This document shows positions 42,861 to 54,462 of a DNA stretch of 64,000 nt, piece after piece; position 1 is the first letter of the stretch; each line of letters begins with the position of its first letter. Origin of the DNA: Eurosta solidaginis (lineage: Eukaryota > Arthropoda > Insecta > Diptera > Tephritidae). Below the pieces are notes generated by a model, which was not told the origin of the DNA, ran no database searches, and saw only the letters and a program-made list of their open reading frames with translations. A program made the translations under genes and the position numbers. The stretch covers positions 263,070,392-263,134,391 of the forward strand of contig NC_090323.1 of assembly GCF_040869045.1 (NCBI RefSeq). Reading direction: 5' to 3'.

Positions 42861-43382
42861 AGGTAAGGCCACATTGGGCTGCACTACGTAGCACTGCACT
42901 GTACTACAAAATATTCTTTGCATGTATTCTTATGAGGCAATTCACACCTAGCGTCAGCAGCACTGCGCGACCCGGCACAGCGCGGCAGATTTGATCAACA
43001 AGGCAAAAAATCCGCGTTGGGAAGTGTCGCGCACTGCTGCTGCCGCTAGGTGTGAATTGCCTCATAAGTATACATGCAAAGAATTTTGCACCATCTTTTT
43101 TCAATCTGGGCAAAAGAGTGTGGAACTCTCTTTCCACATATCTTGAGGATGAGATGTCTTGGACCCATAGCCACGACCTTTTTCTTTTCCTTTCCACTTC
43201 TTCGCACAAAAATGAAATAATTACAGCTTCAAAAACTGTGTCGTCCATTTTGCAAACAAAAATAAACACAAACTTTTGCGGCAATGTGTCGCTCGATTGC
43301 CGCTTAATGTGAATTGCCAAAATATGTCGCTCGTGAGGCGCCGCTGCTGCTACGTGTCGCGCAGCGTAATGTGCGCGTACCT
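42861..43382 (-). mobile_element. Harbinger-derived non-autonomous element carrying a transposase N-terminus
   Basis: 522 bp, ends AGGTAAGGCCACATTGGGCT and the complement of AGGTACGCGCACATTACGCT, with the 3-bp duplication TTA (42,858-42,860 and 43,383-43,385). It retains a short minus-strand ORF from ATG 43,248 and an internal inverted repeat (42,907-43,086). It belongs to a different Harbinger family from nest I and interrupts the Transib pseudogene. Confidence 0.85.
43086..43248 (-). pseudogene. N-terminal fragment of a Harbinger transposase
   Basis: MDDTVFEAVIISFL..., then RSWLWVQDISSSRY and EREFHTLLPRLKKDGAKFF. This matches the pattern seen at the start of HARBI1-like transposases (W-V-x-P-I-x-x-R ... 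FHTL-x-P-x-L ... FF). It stops where the inverted repeat begins, so the catalytic domain was deleted. Confidence 0.7.
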
Positions 43383-43909
43383 TTATACTCTTTCCATGAA
43401 ACAGAATTTTATGTACGCTCACTGGCATATTGTACCAAGCATATTCCGATAAATATAGTATCCTTGTCTCTGTCACATAGTGGACAAAAGCTTCAGAATT
43501 TATTTGAAACCCACATCCTATGCATGAAAGTATTGTATGAAACCTTTTCAAAAGGTTGATGTTTATGCCGGTTATGTCTGATGTTATTTCAGGATCTCCA
43601 AAGATTCTTTTCGCAGTGTTGCCATCATTTGTGTTGACGGTTTTTTGCTTTGACATATCAATCAAAAAACCAACTTCTTTCCTGAATCTATTTTGGATAT
43701 GTTCTTTCTTCTTTTTCATCTTTTCCTTATTTTCTTCGCCCGCACACACCAGGTCCTCATTTCCATTCGATAAACGATGTGTAGCATACATTCCATGCAT
43801 CGTATCCAAGAATGTAAAGGGGAAATTCCGAAAGCAAGCATGCTTTTGTCAACATTTCGCTCTCACAGGGCTCGCATATTGTTCATGTCTTTTGCCATTG
43901 TTATATAAC

Positions 43910-45443
43910 TGACTGTTGGGGTAAGGCGGAGGTGGCATGTGGCTACCTGGCAAGCCCCTGCTAGCTCGTCGGGTGGGGTGAGTTTTTGCTCACCAGCCTT
44001 ACCTACAGTTTTATAAACAAAAAGGGTCACGGTAACCTCACATCCACGTCTCCTCTAATACGCCCGTGCAACACCCACACCAAATTAACTCTCACCTAGC
44101 CTATCATGTTGTTAGAATTTCAACCCATAAAATCAGATGAACAGAAAAGTGGGTAATTTTCCACGGAAGGTTTAACAAAACTTTTATTCAAAAATAAACT
44201 AAAACTACTTAAACTTAAGAATGACAGAAAAATTCAAAAGAAATTTTTAAATACAGAGGGTATTTAATAAATGACCTTATGTCTACCATAAAAAAGAAAT
44301 TCTACAGCAAAAAAATGTCGACCTATTCTGATACTATGAATTCAAATAAGTATATATATATATGCAAATAGATATGTATATGTATGGGATCAGGGAAATT
44401 AAATCAGCTTCTCAACAAAGAAAAAGGGTTAAGTTTAAAATTCATTAAGATGTTAAAATTTAAATCTAAGGGTAGGGATTATCGACCCGCCACTGTATTT
44501 TTTAACTCTTACTGTTTCTCACTAACTTCAAAACAAAATTCAATTCGATATACGTGTATTTATGTGTACGTAATGTATCAAAAAAGGTGACATATATTGG
44601 CACTTACCGATCAATCCAGCGACGAAGGCGCCTGCGTCGAAGAGAGAGGTAGCTGAAAAATTAAGAGCGCATACATAAGGGCACGTATACCTATAAGAGG
44701 ATTCTCTATTGGAACTTTTTTTTTTCAACCTGCTGTTGGAACTTTTATTGTCATTCGGACACGCGGTCGCGGTCCGAATCACAGTAAAAAAGCTTCCTCC
44801 CTATTTATTTTTCTTTTAACTTATTATTTATTTATTAGTTATTAAGACTGTGAAAACAAAAAAATAAAGCAATTTGTGATATCTTATAAAAAAATATTTA
44901 AATGGAAAGAACCAAATGATTAAAAAAAAAAAAAACTAAATAAAAAGGTGGCGATTGCGCAGAAAAAAGGAAAAAAAGTTCATTCGCCTAGTAAAAAGCA
45001 CAAACGAAAAAGCAAAGGAGAATAAAAATATAGAAGTAACTGCGAAAGGTGAACGAACAAAAATATACAGAAAGAAAATTTTAGTGCGGTGATTTTGGAA
45101 ACTGTTACCCAAAAAGATAAAATGCGGGCCAATATGGCTTAGGGCCAGGTACCATACATATGTGTATCTATGTACGTATATGTATATGTACATAGGTTGG
45201 TATATCAAAAAAAAAACAAAAAAAAGGTGATATGGCGAACAAACTAAAAGCTACCTATCAACATTATGGTGATACAAAAATTATTTACAAAAAAAGTTCT
45301 TAAGATCAACTTGAATAACAAGTGAACAAATTAAAAATTAATTTTAATGCGGTGAACCCAAAAAAACCAAATCGTCTAATAAAAAAATTAAAGAAAACAA
45401 AATGCACTTATTAAAAAAAAAAATGGATTTATTTTTGATCTCT
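43910..45443 (+). repeat. left inverted arm of the 12.3-kb insertion
   Basis: Pairs with about 54,463-56,225. It begins with TGACTGTTGGGGTAAGGCGG and ends ...tttttgatctc. It lacks a block of about 210 bp present in the right arm (about 55,906-56,112). No long coding frame. Confidence 0.85.
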
Positions 45444-45889
45444 GCTCTCTCCGTTTCGTCGATGCTGCACATACATATATACTCCAAAAATTTTTCGGTG
45501 CCGGGACAGGATCGTATTTGCGTGGAGTCCGGCACCGTACTTATGGTTCCTCTTCTGCTTCTTAAATAATATCTAGCCGTTACGGTTTTGTATGTGTGTG
45601 TTTAGGTCCTTGAGCCTGGCCTGCTCTGTGCCTATTCCTATTCAGGGAGATAAAAATGATTTAGGGACCACTACAAAGAATTCAAGGGGTCACGTACGTG
45701 CACTTATTTATTATTTTATTTAAATATTATTTTATTTGTTAATTTATGTTTAATTTTTTTTAACTTCAATTTTATCTTCAGTTTATTTACATTTTTATAT
45801 GTATTTTTACCTTTTTTTTTGTTTGTCTCATTTTATTTAAATTTAATTTAATTTTAATTTTATTTTAATTTTGATTTAATTTTATTTTA
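45444..45889. other. internal AT-rich sequence of the 12.3-kb insertion
   Basis: No gene. A hairpin GGTGCCGGGAC...GTCCGGCACC lies near 45,497-45,532. The remainder is low-complexity TTTTATTTAA-type DNA. Confidence 0.5.
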
Positions 45890-46012
45890 ACTTTAATTTC
45901 TTTATTTATTTCTTTATTTCTTCATTTCACTTAGTCAATGGACTTAAATCCTTACAGACTATGATACAAACTAAAGTTAAGAGATAGTTATTTGAAAAAT
46001 AATACATAGTAC

Positions 46013-48901
46013 TTAGAAAGCAGATTTTAACATATTTAGCAGTTTCGCTTTTGGAGCAGAAAAGTCTAGATTTACAACAGTACTGATAGAGTTAAACTCA
46101 CGGAGAGCACGAGCAATTGGAGCATTACTGGAATAGTGGGTTTTAAAATTGTCACAATAAAATGTATAAAAACTGCGAAGACACCTCCGAGGAATATTAA
46201 ATCGAATCCTATCCAATAAATATGGACAGTCAACGAACCCATTAATAATATCATACGTAAATGACAAGCAGAGTATTGATCTGCGATTATCTAAAGACTT
46301 AAGGCTTAAAAGCATAAGTCGCGCAGAGTAGGCGGGTATAGGATCAGAGAAGTTTAATGGACGAAGGGCATATTTGAGAAAAATTTTTTGTATTCTTTCA
46401 ATTCTGGTAATAGCAGTTTGACTACTTGGTCTCCAAATAAATACGCCATATTCCAGATTAGATCTAACAAAAGACGTGTAAAGTAGCTTAAACGTGTAGG
46501 GATCAGAGAATTTGGTAGCATTGCGCCTTACAAAGCCAAGCATAGAATATGATTTAGAGGTTATGAAATTTATGTGCTTACTAAAAGTAAACTTATTGTC
46601 AAAGACAACACCAAGGTCCTTAATCTCATTAACACATTGAAGCTCACAATGAGAGATACTATAATTTGTAGTTAGAAGATTAATTGACTTCGAGTAGGTC
46701 ATTTGAAAGCATTTGGACGGATTCAAAGAGATACCGGAATTCAGGCACCATTGGTGCAATTTATTAATATCATTCTGCAACATTGAGGCATCATCTGGCG
46801 TCTTAATGGCACAAAATAGCTTTAAGTCATCGGCGTATAGCAAACACTTCGCGAATGAAAAACAACTACTTACGTCATTAATAAATAAGATAAATAAAAA
46901 TGGACCTAATATACTCCCTTGGGGAACCCCAGAAGTGGCTACAAACGGACTAGACGATTGTCCATCAATGGAAACAACACACTGTCTGTTACTTAAATAA
47001 GACTTTACCCATAAAAGAAACGAAGAGTGGAAACCAAGGCAACCTAATTTTTTAATTAAAACACTATGATGGATTTTGTCAAAAGCTTTTGAAAAGTCCG
47101 TATAAATGCAATCAACCTGATAACCTGCAGAAAAAGATTCAATACAATATTCACTAAAAACAGCAAGATTTGAAACTGTTGATCTACCAGCGACAAAACC
47201 ATGCTGGAAGGGAGATATTAAAGACTTAACCGCAAAACTCAACTTGGCATTAACAGCATGCTCGAAAATTTTGGAAATGGTAGAAAGCTTTGAAATAGGT
47301 CTGTAATTACGCACATCATTTTTGTTACCACTTTTAAAGACGGGGGTAATGGAGGTGAGCTTCCACTCGTCAGTGAACGTACCGCACGAAAGAGATTTAT
47401 TAAAGATTATTCTTAAAGGAAGAACTAGAGTCGGGCAGTTTTTTAACAGGACTGAAGAGAACCCATCAACGTCTGTTTGAGACGAAGATTTAAGTTTGAG
47501 AACAGCATTACTAATATCATCAGAAGAGAGACAGAGGGCACCAAAGTTTAGAGCAGTGTCAAGATTCGAGGAGGCATCAAACGATTGATAACTATCGTCG
47601 GCAGAAAAATTTGATTTAAAAAACTCCGCAAATAAGTTGGCTGTATCACCCGGTGTTTGCGCTGAGTGGCCATCAAGGAACACCCCAGACGGTATACTGG
47701 AGCAACCTTTTTTGGACTTGATATAGCTCCAAAATGTTTTCGGATTCAACTTAATGTTAGACTCGATTGTATGAATATAGTTGGTGTACAGAAGCTTATC
47801 CAAATTATTAAATTTCTTCAAGTATTGCTTATATTTAATGAAGAACAAATGGTTCTTCGTATGTTTAAACTTACGCATATATTTATTTCTGAGATTCCTC
47901 AATTTTTTCAACTCTTTCGTATACCACGGAAGTTTGTAAGGCCTCATTCGTCTCATAGGAATTTTATGCAGGCAGTGATTTAATAGAATAGATTTGAAAG
48001 TTAGGAAACTATTAGAAGTATCCAGTCCTTCAAGTACCACTTCCCAGTCTATTTCAGATAAAAAACTATTAAAACTGGGAAAATCAAACGAATTAAAGTT
48101 AAAAGTAAATCTGCTTTCAGAAGTATCCTGTGCAAAACTATAAAAACTAAAATTAATAACCATGGGTAGGTGATGCCTGTCCTTGTGAGTGATGGGATTT
48201 GTACATTCACTGATTTCACAATTAATATTATCACTAATAAATATGAGATCGAGTAATCTATTTAAAGTATTAACACATTTGTTGATTTGCAATAAATTAA
48301 GACTAAGTAAATTGTCAATGAAATATAATTCGTGATTTGCAGAGAAATTATTAGGTGTAAGACCAAAATTACAAACATTAGTTGACCAGTCAATATTGCA
48401 TAAGTTGAAGTCACCAAGCACGCAGAGATGATTATCACTTAGGTTATTAATAACTAGCGAAACTATGTTGTCAGCGTGTGCCTTGTATAATTCAAATGAA
48501 CTGCCTGGTGGCACGTATGATGCAAGGAGATATAGGGAGCCTTGTTAATCAGAACCATTAATGCAAACACAAATTTGGTCGAGCAAAACGTCACCATTAC
48601 TAAGCGGAAAGAAACAGGAGGATAACTGACGTTTGACCGCAATTAAGACCCCACCGCCACGAAGACAACCAGTAGCGTTAGCATCTCGATCTTTGCGGAA
48701 TACATTAAAAAGATTAGAGTCGAAGAACTCACTGTCGAAAAAAATTCCATTCAACCATGTTTCGATGAAAACAAAGACGTCATAATCCAATTGGGAACTG
48801 AAGGTGTGAACAAGATCGGCTTTGGTCCTCATCCCAGAAAGGTTTTGGAAATATACCTTTATATCACTATGACTATTAATTGGAGGCAGAGCACTCACCA
48901 C
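46013..48901 (-). pseudogene. LINE ORF2: endonuclease and reverse transcriptase
   Basis: One frame interrupted by a single in-frame TAA (48,545-48,547), where the readable sequence passes from NGSD to QGSLYLLAS. Endonuclease: IKVYFQNLSGMRTK, FIETWL, and CVLGDFNLCNIDW. RT: YRPISKLSTISKIFEH, FVAGRSTVSNL, YTDFSKAFDKIHH, GVPQGSILGPFLFILFIND and the active site LLYADDLKLFC. A C-terminal region ends at 46,013. The endonuclease nicks the target and RT copies the RNA there. No clear ATG is seen at the ORF2 start; the preceding ORF1 stop is close by, so termination-reinitiation is possible. The one stop suggests a fairly young copy. Confidence 0.9.
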
Positions 48902-48945
48902 ATTGTTCAGTGATTGCTAATCGTCGCTTGACACTGGGTCCGAGC

Positions 48946-49045
48946 TACTAGCTTGCTTGCGAACATTTTTAAACGGTTTAACTTTCACATTTGCTGGCCA
49001 TAGCAAGGGATCCATAATTGCGTCCAGGAAGGTAGCTGACACGCC
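48946..49045 (-). pseudogene. C-terminal tail of LINE ORF1
   Basis: About 32 codons ending ...RKQASSSDPVSSDD stop. The preceding residues (LLWPANVKVKPFKN) are basic. The rest of ORF1 was lost by 5' truncation. Confidence 0.5.
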
Positions 49046-50871
49046 AAGCTTAAAATTTAGTTAATTTAATTTTAATTTAATTTTATTTTAATTTTAATTT
49101 AATTTTAGGGAAGTTTTATCTTTATTTTAATTTTATTTTAGGAAAAATTTATATTTTAGTTTTAGGAAAATTTATTTTTATTTATTATTTAAGATATATA
49201 TTCACAGTCTTATTTTATTTTATACTTTTTTTTATATGATTATATTATTTTAATCTAATTTAATTTATTCACATGCGCAGGGGTTCAGACAAAGGGGCTT
49301 CACTAGACTCACCTAATCCTTTCCTGGGCAGGGTATTCAATGCTGGTTCTTTGGCGTGGACCGGTGTATGCATGTCCGTTAGCACGGCTAACAAAAAAAT
49401 CGAGACTTAAAAAAACTTTTTGGCACTTGAAAATAATCTTCCGCAGGCACTCCCGTAATTGTTCAAGTCGCTTTTAACATTGAAAGAAGTCGTTTGGTAA
49501 TCGATCCCCATAAAAGCACCGACACATAAGCACTTTTTCATAAAGATGAGTTTAACACAAGCTTATGCATTATGAGTAGATTGCACGCATTTTTATGGAG
49601 ATCGGTAGAATGAGCGACACTGGCGCCATCTGATATTGAAAAGTAGCCATCTCCCAAATTTTGTTACAAGTAAAGCATAAGAAGAATGTGACATTTGTTT
49701 TGGTTAAGGGTGTTGACACACTTTGTAAGTGAAATTATTTTTCCCACTGGTTGGTAAATTTTCTAACATTTTTCGCAGGTAAAAACTGTAATATAACAAA
49801 TGAATACGACACAAAATATGTTAGCAAGTATCTTTGTTGTAAGGGGATAATGTTTATACCAGTGCTTCGCGAAATTTTGTATGTGAATGGGCAAGGCGTA
49901 ATAAACTTCAATTGCCACGTCTGAAGTTCCTTCATATTTACAAACGCAACATCTTGGTTGATTGTGGCGCTGTTATTGGAATGCATAAGCTTGTGCTAAA
50001 CGCATCTATATGAAAAATGTCATTGTGGCACCGCCTTTATCCATAAACGGAAAGTTCCCGTTTTTCCTTTTTCACTCAAAGACGAAGGATGCAATACACA
50101 CAATCTCACATTGGCGAGATACGGTATCTACAAATTTACACGAACTGTCTCCACATATACTAACAGATACATATTCGTACATCTCTATGCATGTGTTTGC
50201 GTTCCACCAGTTACTAACACATTTATACATAGCTCTGTTGGCGTAAGCACACATATATCTACGTAGATGTTCGAATATGATTAACCCTGCATTAACCAAC
50301 AGGCTGCCGGTCCAGGCTCGCATCCGCCAATGTTGCTTGCAACATGGAGCGTGGGCGTAAAAAACAAATTCAAAGCGCAGTCTGTAATCCCTCTCCCTTG
50401 ATGCGCCTAACGTGTGGCTTCGTCCCACGACCTAAAGCCGGGCTATCCTCTATTCTATCGATTATTCAGGGTCTAGGTTAACTCGTATAGGAGCAGCACG
50501 CAGATTTATTAAATTTTCTACTACTAAACTAATATCACAGATGTATGCTTATTTTACGTACTAGAAGGACATGCGGGTTAAATCTAAAGTTATATCACTG
50601 GAAGTATCTAAGCCTATATCACAGTTTTTAGTCAGTTAGTAGAGGAAAATATCACAGAGTAAGAAAAATTTTAAAATAAATAAAAAGAATATAAAAATAA
50701 TAAAAAAATATATAAGTAAATAAGCAAGTCAGTAAGGTTAAGTATACAAATAGTCATAAATATAAATAATTGCATAAATAATTACTTTCATGGTCAAGTC
50801 ACATCTAAAGTTAGAAAACATAACACAATCTACATTTAACATACAACAATAAACTAACATTCAACATGTAA
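49046..50871. other. internal sequence of the 12.3-kb insertion, no gene recognised
   Basis: Low-complexity TTTTAATTTAA DNA to about 49,260, then mixed sequence with only short frames. The region just left of 50,872 could be the 3' untranslated region or 3' LTR of the gypsy fragment, but no matching LTR copy exists in the window to prove it. Confidence 0.45.
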
Positions 50872-52333
50872 TTACGCAACAAAGATATCGTTAGCGTGGT
50901 ATACGCCGATTTTCTTGCCACTTATATCTCCGAGTTCATACATGGAGTTACCAATCACGTTGAGGATTATACACTTTACTTGCTTAGGGGCGAGCTTCGC
51001 ATTGTAGTTTTCAATTTTCGAACTCTGCTTGAAATTTCGGCGGTATACCACTTGTCCGGTTTGGAATTTCACAACTTTGCTACGGGTATTCTAAAACTTG
51101 TTACCTCGCTCATGTGCTAGCTTCAGCTCATTCATTATAGAGTCCCTAATATTTTGTAGCCTATCAGCTCTAGCATTTATCTCTAAATCTACGTCTTTAA
51201 CTGCCCCCAATTTGCGGCATATTTCATATGCTGCCTCATGTTGCATCATGGGCATGCCAAACGTGGCATAGTATGGGGAGCAGTTAATGAAAGAGTGTAT
51301 CGCACTGCGAAGGGCAAAAGCCGCATTGCTGATACACCTATCCCAATTCTTTTGATTGTCCTTAATAAAAGATCTCACTATCTGGAGCACCGAGCGATTG
51401 ACTCTCTCCGCTGCATTTCCTTTAGGGAAATAAAAAGCGGTTCGAATGTGTTTCGCTACATACTGTTTCTTGCTAAACATGTCGGAGACAAATTGTTTTC
51501 CGTTAACGGAGTGAATGTACTCCGGAACCCCAAAGATGTGAAACACCTCTTTTTCCAAAAATTTACAAACATCTACAGACGTGGCTTTACGCATTGGTTT
51601 GAAAAAGACGAACTTTGAAAAATGATCAAGACACACAAACACATAGACATTACCATCACTAGTACGTGGGTATGGACCCATAACGCCAATAAACAAACGT
51701 TGGAAAGGTCTTTCAGTTACGTGTTGCTTTCCCATGGGCGGTTTATGAAAAACGTTTTGAGTTTTATTTCCCTTGCATACTTCACACTCTTTTAGGAAGG
51801 TTTGTACATCGGTTACCATACCAGGCAAATAGTACTTTTCGCGTATTCGCGCTAAGGTTTTGTGGATGCCCCGTGTCCGGCCGAAGGTGAGCTGTGGGAG
51901 GATTCCACCAACCCTGCGCGTAACTCCGACGGTACCCGGAGTTTCCAGGTCTGGTCCTGTTGAAGATCGCCCCCCCCTGTCAAACTGAGTCCGTCTATAG
52001 ACATATCCGTCCGACACGCATAAGTCTGGAAGTTTGTCTTGGTTCTGTGTCACGGTATTTGTAAGTTCGTCATACTCTTCAGTTTTAAAGTAGGGTGAGT
52101 CTAAGTCAATGTTCATTAGTCTGTCTGATAGCGTCATTTCCACCATGTGAGCCCGCGACAGCGTATCTGGGGCAACGTTAAGTGCTCCTTTCCGGTGTTC
52201 AATTTGGAAGTCGAAGGCCTACAATTTTAAACTCCACCGTGCGAGTCTTCCAGACAGATCTTTCTGGTTCATCAACCATTTCAGACTCGCGTGATCAGTT
52301 ATAATTGTGAACGGCAAACCTTCAACGTACGGC
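50872..52333 (-). pseudogene. RNase H end and integrase of a Ulysses-like element (element C)
   Basis: The RNase H tail is readable (FTIITDHASLKWLMN), with an in-frame TAG where a Gln is expected before AFDFQIEHRKG. Integrase shows CEVCKGNKTQ, the first core Asp position altered (VMGPYP where relatives have VDLLGPYP), SVNGKQFVSD in place of SDNGTQF, and AAERVNRSV. An in-frame TAG at 51,091-51,093 precedes the tail ending GKKIGVYHANDIFVA. It is related to element B but older. The loss of catalytic Asp residues confirms inactivity. Confidence 0.82.
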
Positions 52334-53437
52334 CTAACACTCCAGCTCGGTGATGCTATAATTTCGCTGGGCTTTATTTAGTTTGCCGGAAATGTAAGCT
52401 ATCGGTCGTTCGTTGTTCTCGTCGTCTAACTGGAAGAGTACCCCGCCCACTCCGTCTGTAGAAGCATCGCACTGGATGTAAAAACGTCTGTCAAAATCAG
52501 GATGTATCAGTATGGGAGCAGAGATAAGGCTCTGCTTTAGCCGCGCGAACGACTTCCTCGCTTCGTCTGTCATCGTAAATTTCTTAATTTTATCTTTAGT
52601 GAGACAGTCGTGCATCGGAGCTGCAATGGTTACGTAGTCTTGGATAAAACGACGGTACCAGCCTAACATCCCTAGAAACCGTCGGAGCTGCTTTGGTGTT
52701 TTCGGGTGGGGGAAATCCCTCACAGCAGCAACCTTGTTCGCATCTGTCCGAATGCATCCATCACCTACTACATAGCCTAGGTATCTAACTTCTTTGAAAC
52801 AAAATTTACTTGTTTCCACATTAATGGTAAGGTTAGCTTCACGTAAACATTTCGCGACCTTTTCCAACAAACATAAATGGGACGCAAAATCTACGGAACA
52901 TACCAACAAATCATCTAAAGACACAAACACGGAATCACGTAAAGAAGCGGGTATAACCTTGTCCATAAGTCTACACATTCTTTGCGCTGCGTTACACAGT
53001 CCAAACGGCATGACTGTGTATTGGTATAGGGGACGCCCTGGCACTGTAAAAGATGTCTTTTCTCCAGATTTCTTTTCGAGCGGTATTTGCCTAAAGGCAT
53101 CCTTTAGGTCGATGACCGAAATAAACCTACGGTTTTGAAGCCGGCAGAGAATCCCGTCAATGTTCGGAAGTGGATAAGCGTCCTTTATAGTCCGCTCATT
53201 GACCTCCCTCGCGTCGAGGCAGAGACGCTTCTTTTCACCTTTTATCACCAGCGATACGGGACAGCTACAGCTATTATTGCTCTCCTCAATCACCCCTAGA
53301 TTCAGCATCCTGTCTAGTTCTTCAAAGACAAGTTTTTGAATCGCTGGTGATATTGGATAGTGCCTCTGCTTGACTGGGAGATTCTCATCCAAAACTTCGA
53401 TTACATGTTCTTCTACGTTGGTTTTCCCTAACCCCAA
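52334..53437 (-). pseudogene. reverse transcriptase of element C
   Basis: About 367 codons open. IEESNNSCSCPVSLVIK, VIDLKDAFRQIPL, MPFGLCNAAQRMCRLMD. The active site reads FVSLDDLLVCS, that is SLDD in place of YLDD. RNase H starts FYIQCDASTDGVGGVLFQL. A deletion follows NYSITELEC, shifting the frame and removing about 10 residues. The layout matches element B's Pol. Confidence 0.85.
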
Positions 53438-53934
53438 AACAGCAAATGATGGGAACTGCGCCTTGATCCCTTTTGCTGGGGACCTGGCACGATAAGGAAC
53501 TCAAGGTCCTTATACACTCCATCCCAAAAGACAGACAGGGTGATAGCACAAACCACCGGCGTTTCGCCGCCATTCGTTGTACGTATATTGTGATTATTTA
53601 ATGGGATGATGTTACCCTCTCTGCCTTCTATCACCTTTTCATAATTTTTCCCTAGGCAACTCGCGCCAGCACTTGAATCCAGCAAGGCTAAGACATCCCT
53701 ATCACCGATCTTCGTTTGAGCGAAGAAAAGGTTGTCGCCCTTCAACGTGACAATTGTTGACACTATCTTATTAAAAATTCTTTTCATAATCTTTTTCCTA
53801 TCTCTCATTTTCTTTATTTTCTTATAATTCCTACTTCTCTTCCTTGCTAACATTTCTTCACAAAAAATTCGATGCCTAGCGGCCTCATAATCCAACTTTC
53901 TTTGGCTCGACTTTCGATACCCCTGCGTTTCCAC
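53428..53934 (-). pseudogene. protease region of element C
   Basis: Contains ALLDSSAGASCLGKN where element B has LLDTGANISC: the DTG active site is replaced by DSS, so the protease would not work. A basic lead-in (KRSRNYKKIKKMRDRKK) precedes it. It is in a different frame from the RT, so a frameshift separates them. Confidence 0.7.
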
Positions 53935-54462
53935 TATTTGAACTATTATCTGTTCTTTTTAAAATTTGGAAGCTGGTTTGGTCTCCGGGCAGTCTGTGCC
54001 CTGGCGAGAGCTCCCGGCAATCTCCGCCAGTTGGGAGTTTCCCTTACCCGCTTTGAAAACACAAAAAGACATATCGCCGCCACACGAAAAACATACCATA
54101 TTATGAAAGGACGATTTACAGTGATTTTCTTTCTTCAACTCGGACGGATTTTTAACGAAAAAGTCGACAAGCATACCACACGAAAAACATAACATCAGGT
54201 GAAAAGGAGACGCCCAAAGAGAATTGGTGGTGGGTTTGGGGTTACTGAAAGGCTTAAGCTGGGGCGCACCCCCGGCATTGGGTGTGTTTGTTGTTGTTGG
54301 AATGCTGTCTTTGATTTTGCATGATTCGCGATCGCGGCCACGGGTTTCCGGTTAATTCCCTCATCCCCAGGTGTCACTTCGGGATATTCGAGCTCGTTGA
54401 CCGGCTTGGCTCTGCTTCTGTTTTCTTTAATTAGCCGCTCCGCCCACCTTCATTCTGCCTGA
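53935..54462 (-). pseudogene. C-terminal Gag remnant of element C
   Basis: Cysteine-rich pieces (MLCFSCG, NMVCFSCGGDMSFC) in one frame and a Pro/Gln-rich piece in another. The remnant runs up to the arm of the surrounding insertion at 54,463, where gag stops abruptly. There is no LTR or primer site between them. Confidence 0.55.

Larger units (their letters stand above)
42589..43909 (-). pseudogene. Transib-type transposase, C-terminal part
   Basis: Minus strand, in pieces. Near 43,815 it reads FGISPLHSWIRCMECML; after a frameshift in an A-rich run it continues HIQNRFRKEVGFLID, then NTNDGNTAKRIFGDPEIT and YMP-like WYNMPVSVHKILFHG. After an inserted element (42,861-43,382) it continues AILPIGQLSEEAQESRNKD and LLISSDLFINSL, to a stop at 42,589. 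These blocks are, as far as I recall, those of Transib transposases, the family related to RAG1. Several frameshifts and a stop show it is long dead. The upstream part lies at 56,236-56,680, beyond the 12.3-kb insertion. Confidence 0.72.
45890..49045 (-). mobile_element. 5'-truncated Jockey/CR1-group LINE
   Basis: Minus strand: the end of ORF1 (to a stop at 48,946), ORF2 with endonuclease and RT, then a 3' tail of AAATAAAG-like repeats near 45,896-45,931. The 5' end is cut within ORF1 at about 49,045. It lies in AT-rich low-complexity DNA, so its exact target duplication could not be fixed. Confidence 0.85.

Noticed and set aside
42589..43809. The minus-strand frame 42,904-43,809 taken as a single 301-residue protein
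   Set aside because: Its first half is Transib sequence and its second half belongs to an inserted Harbinger derivative. The junction is marked by TTA and AGGTA ends.
45497..45532. CGGTGCCGGGAC considered as a primer binding site for a plus-strand LTR element
   Set aside because: It starts with C, not T, matches no tRNA end I know, and forms a hairpin with GTCCGGCACC nearby. No gag follows on the plus strand.
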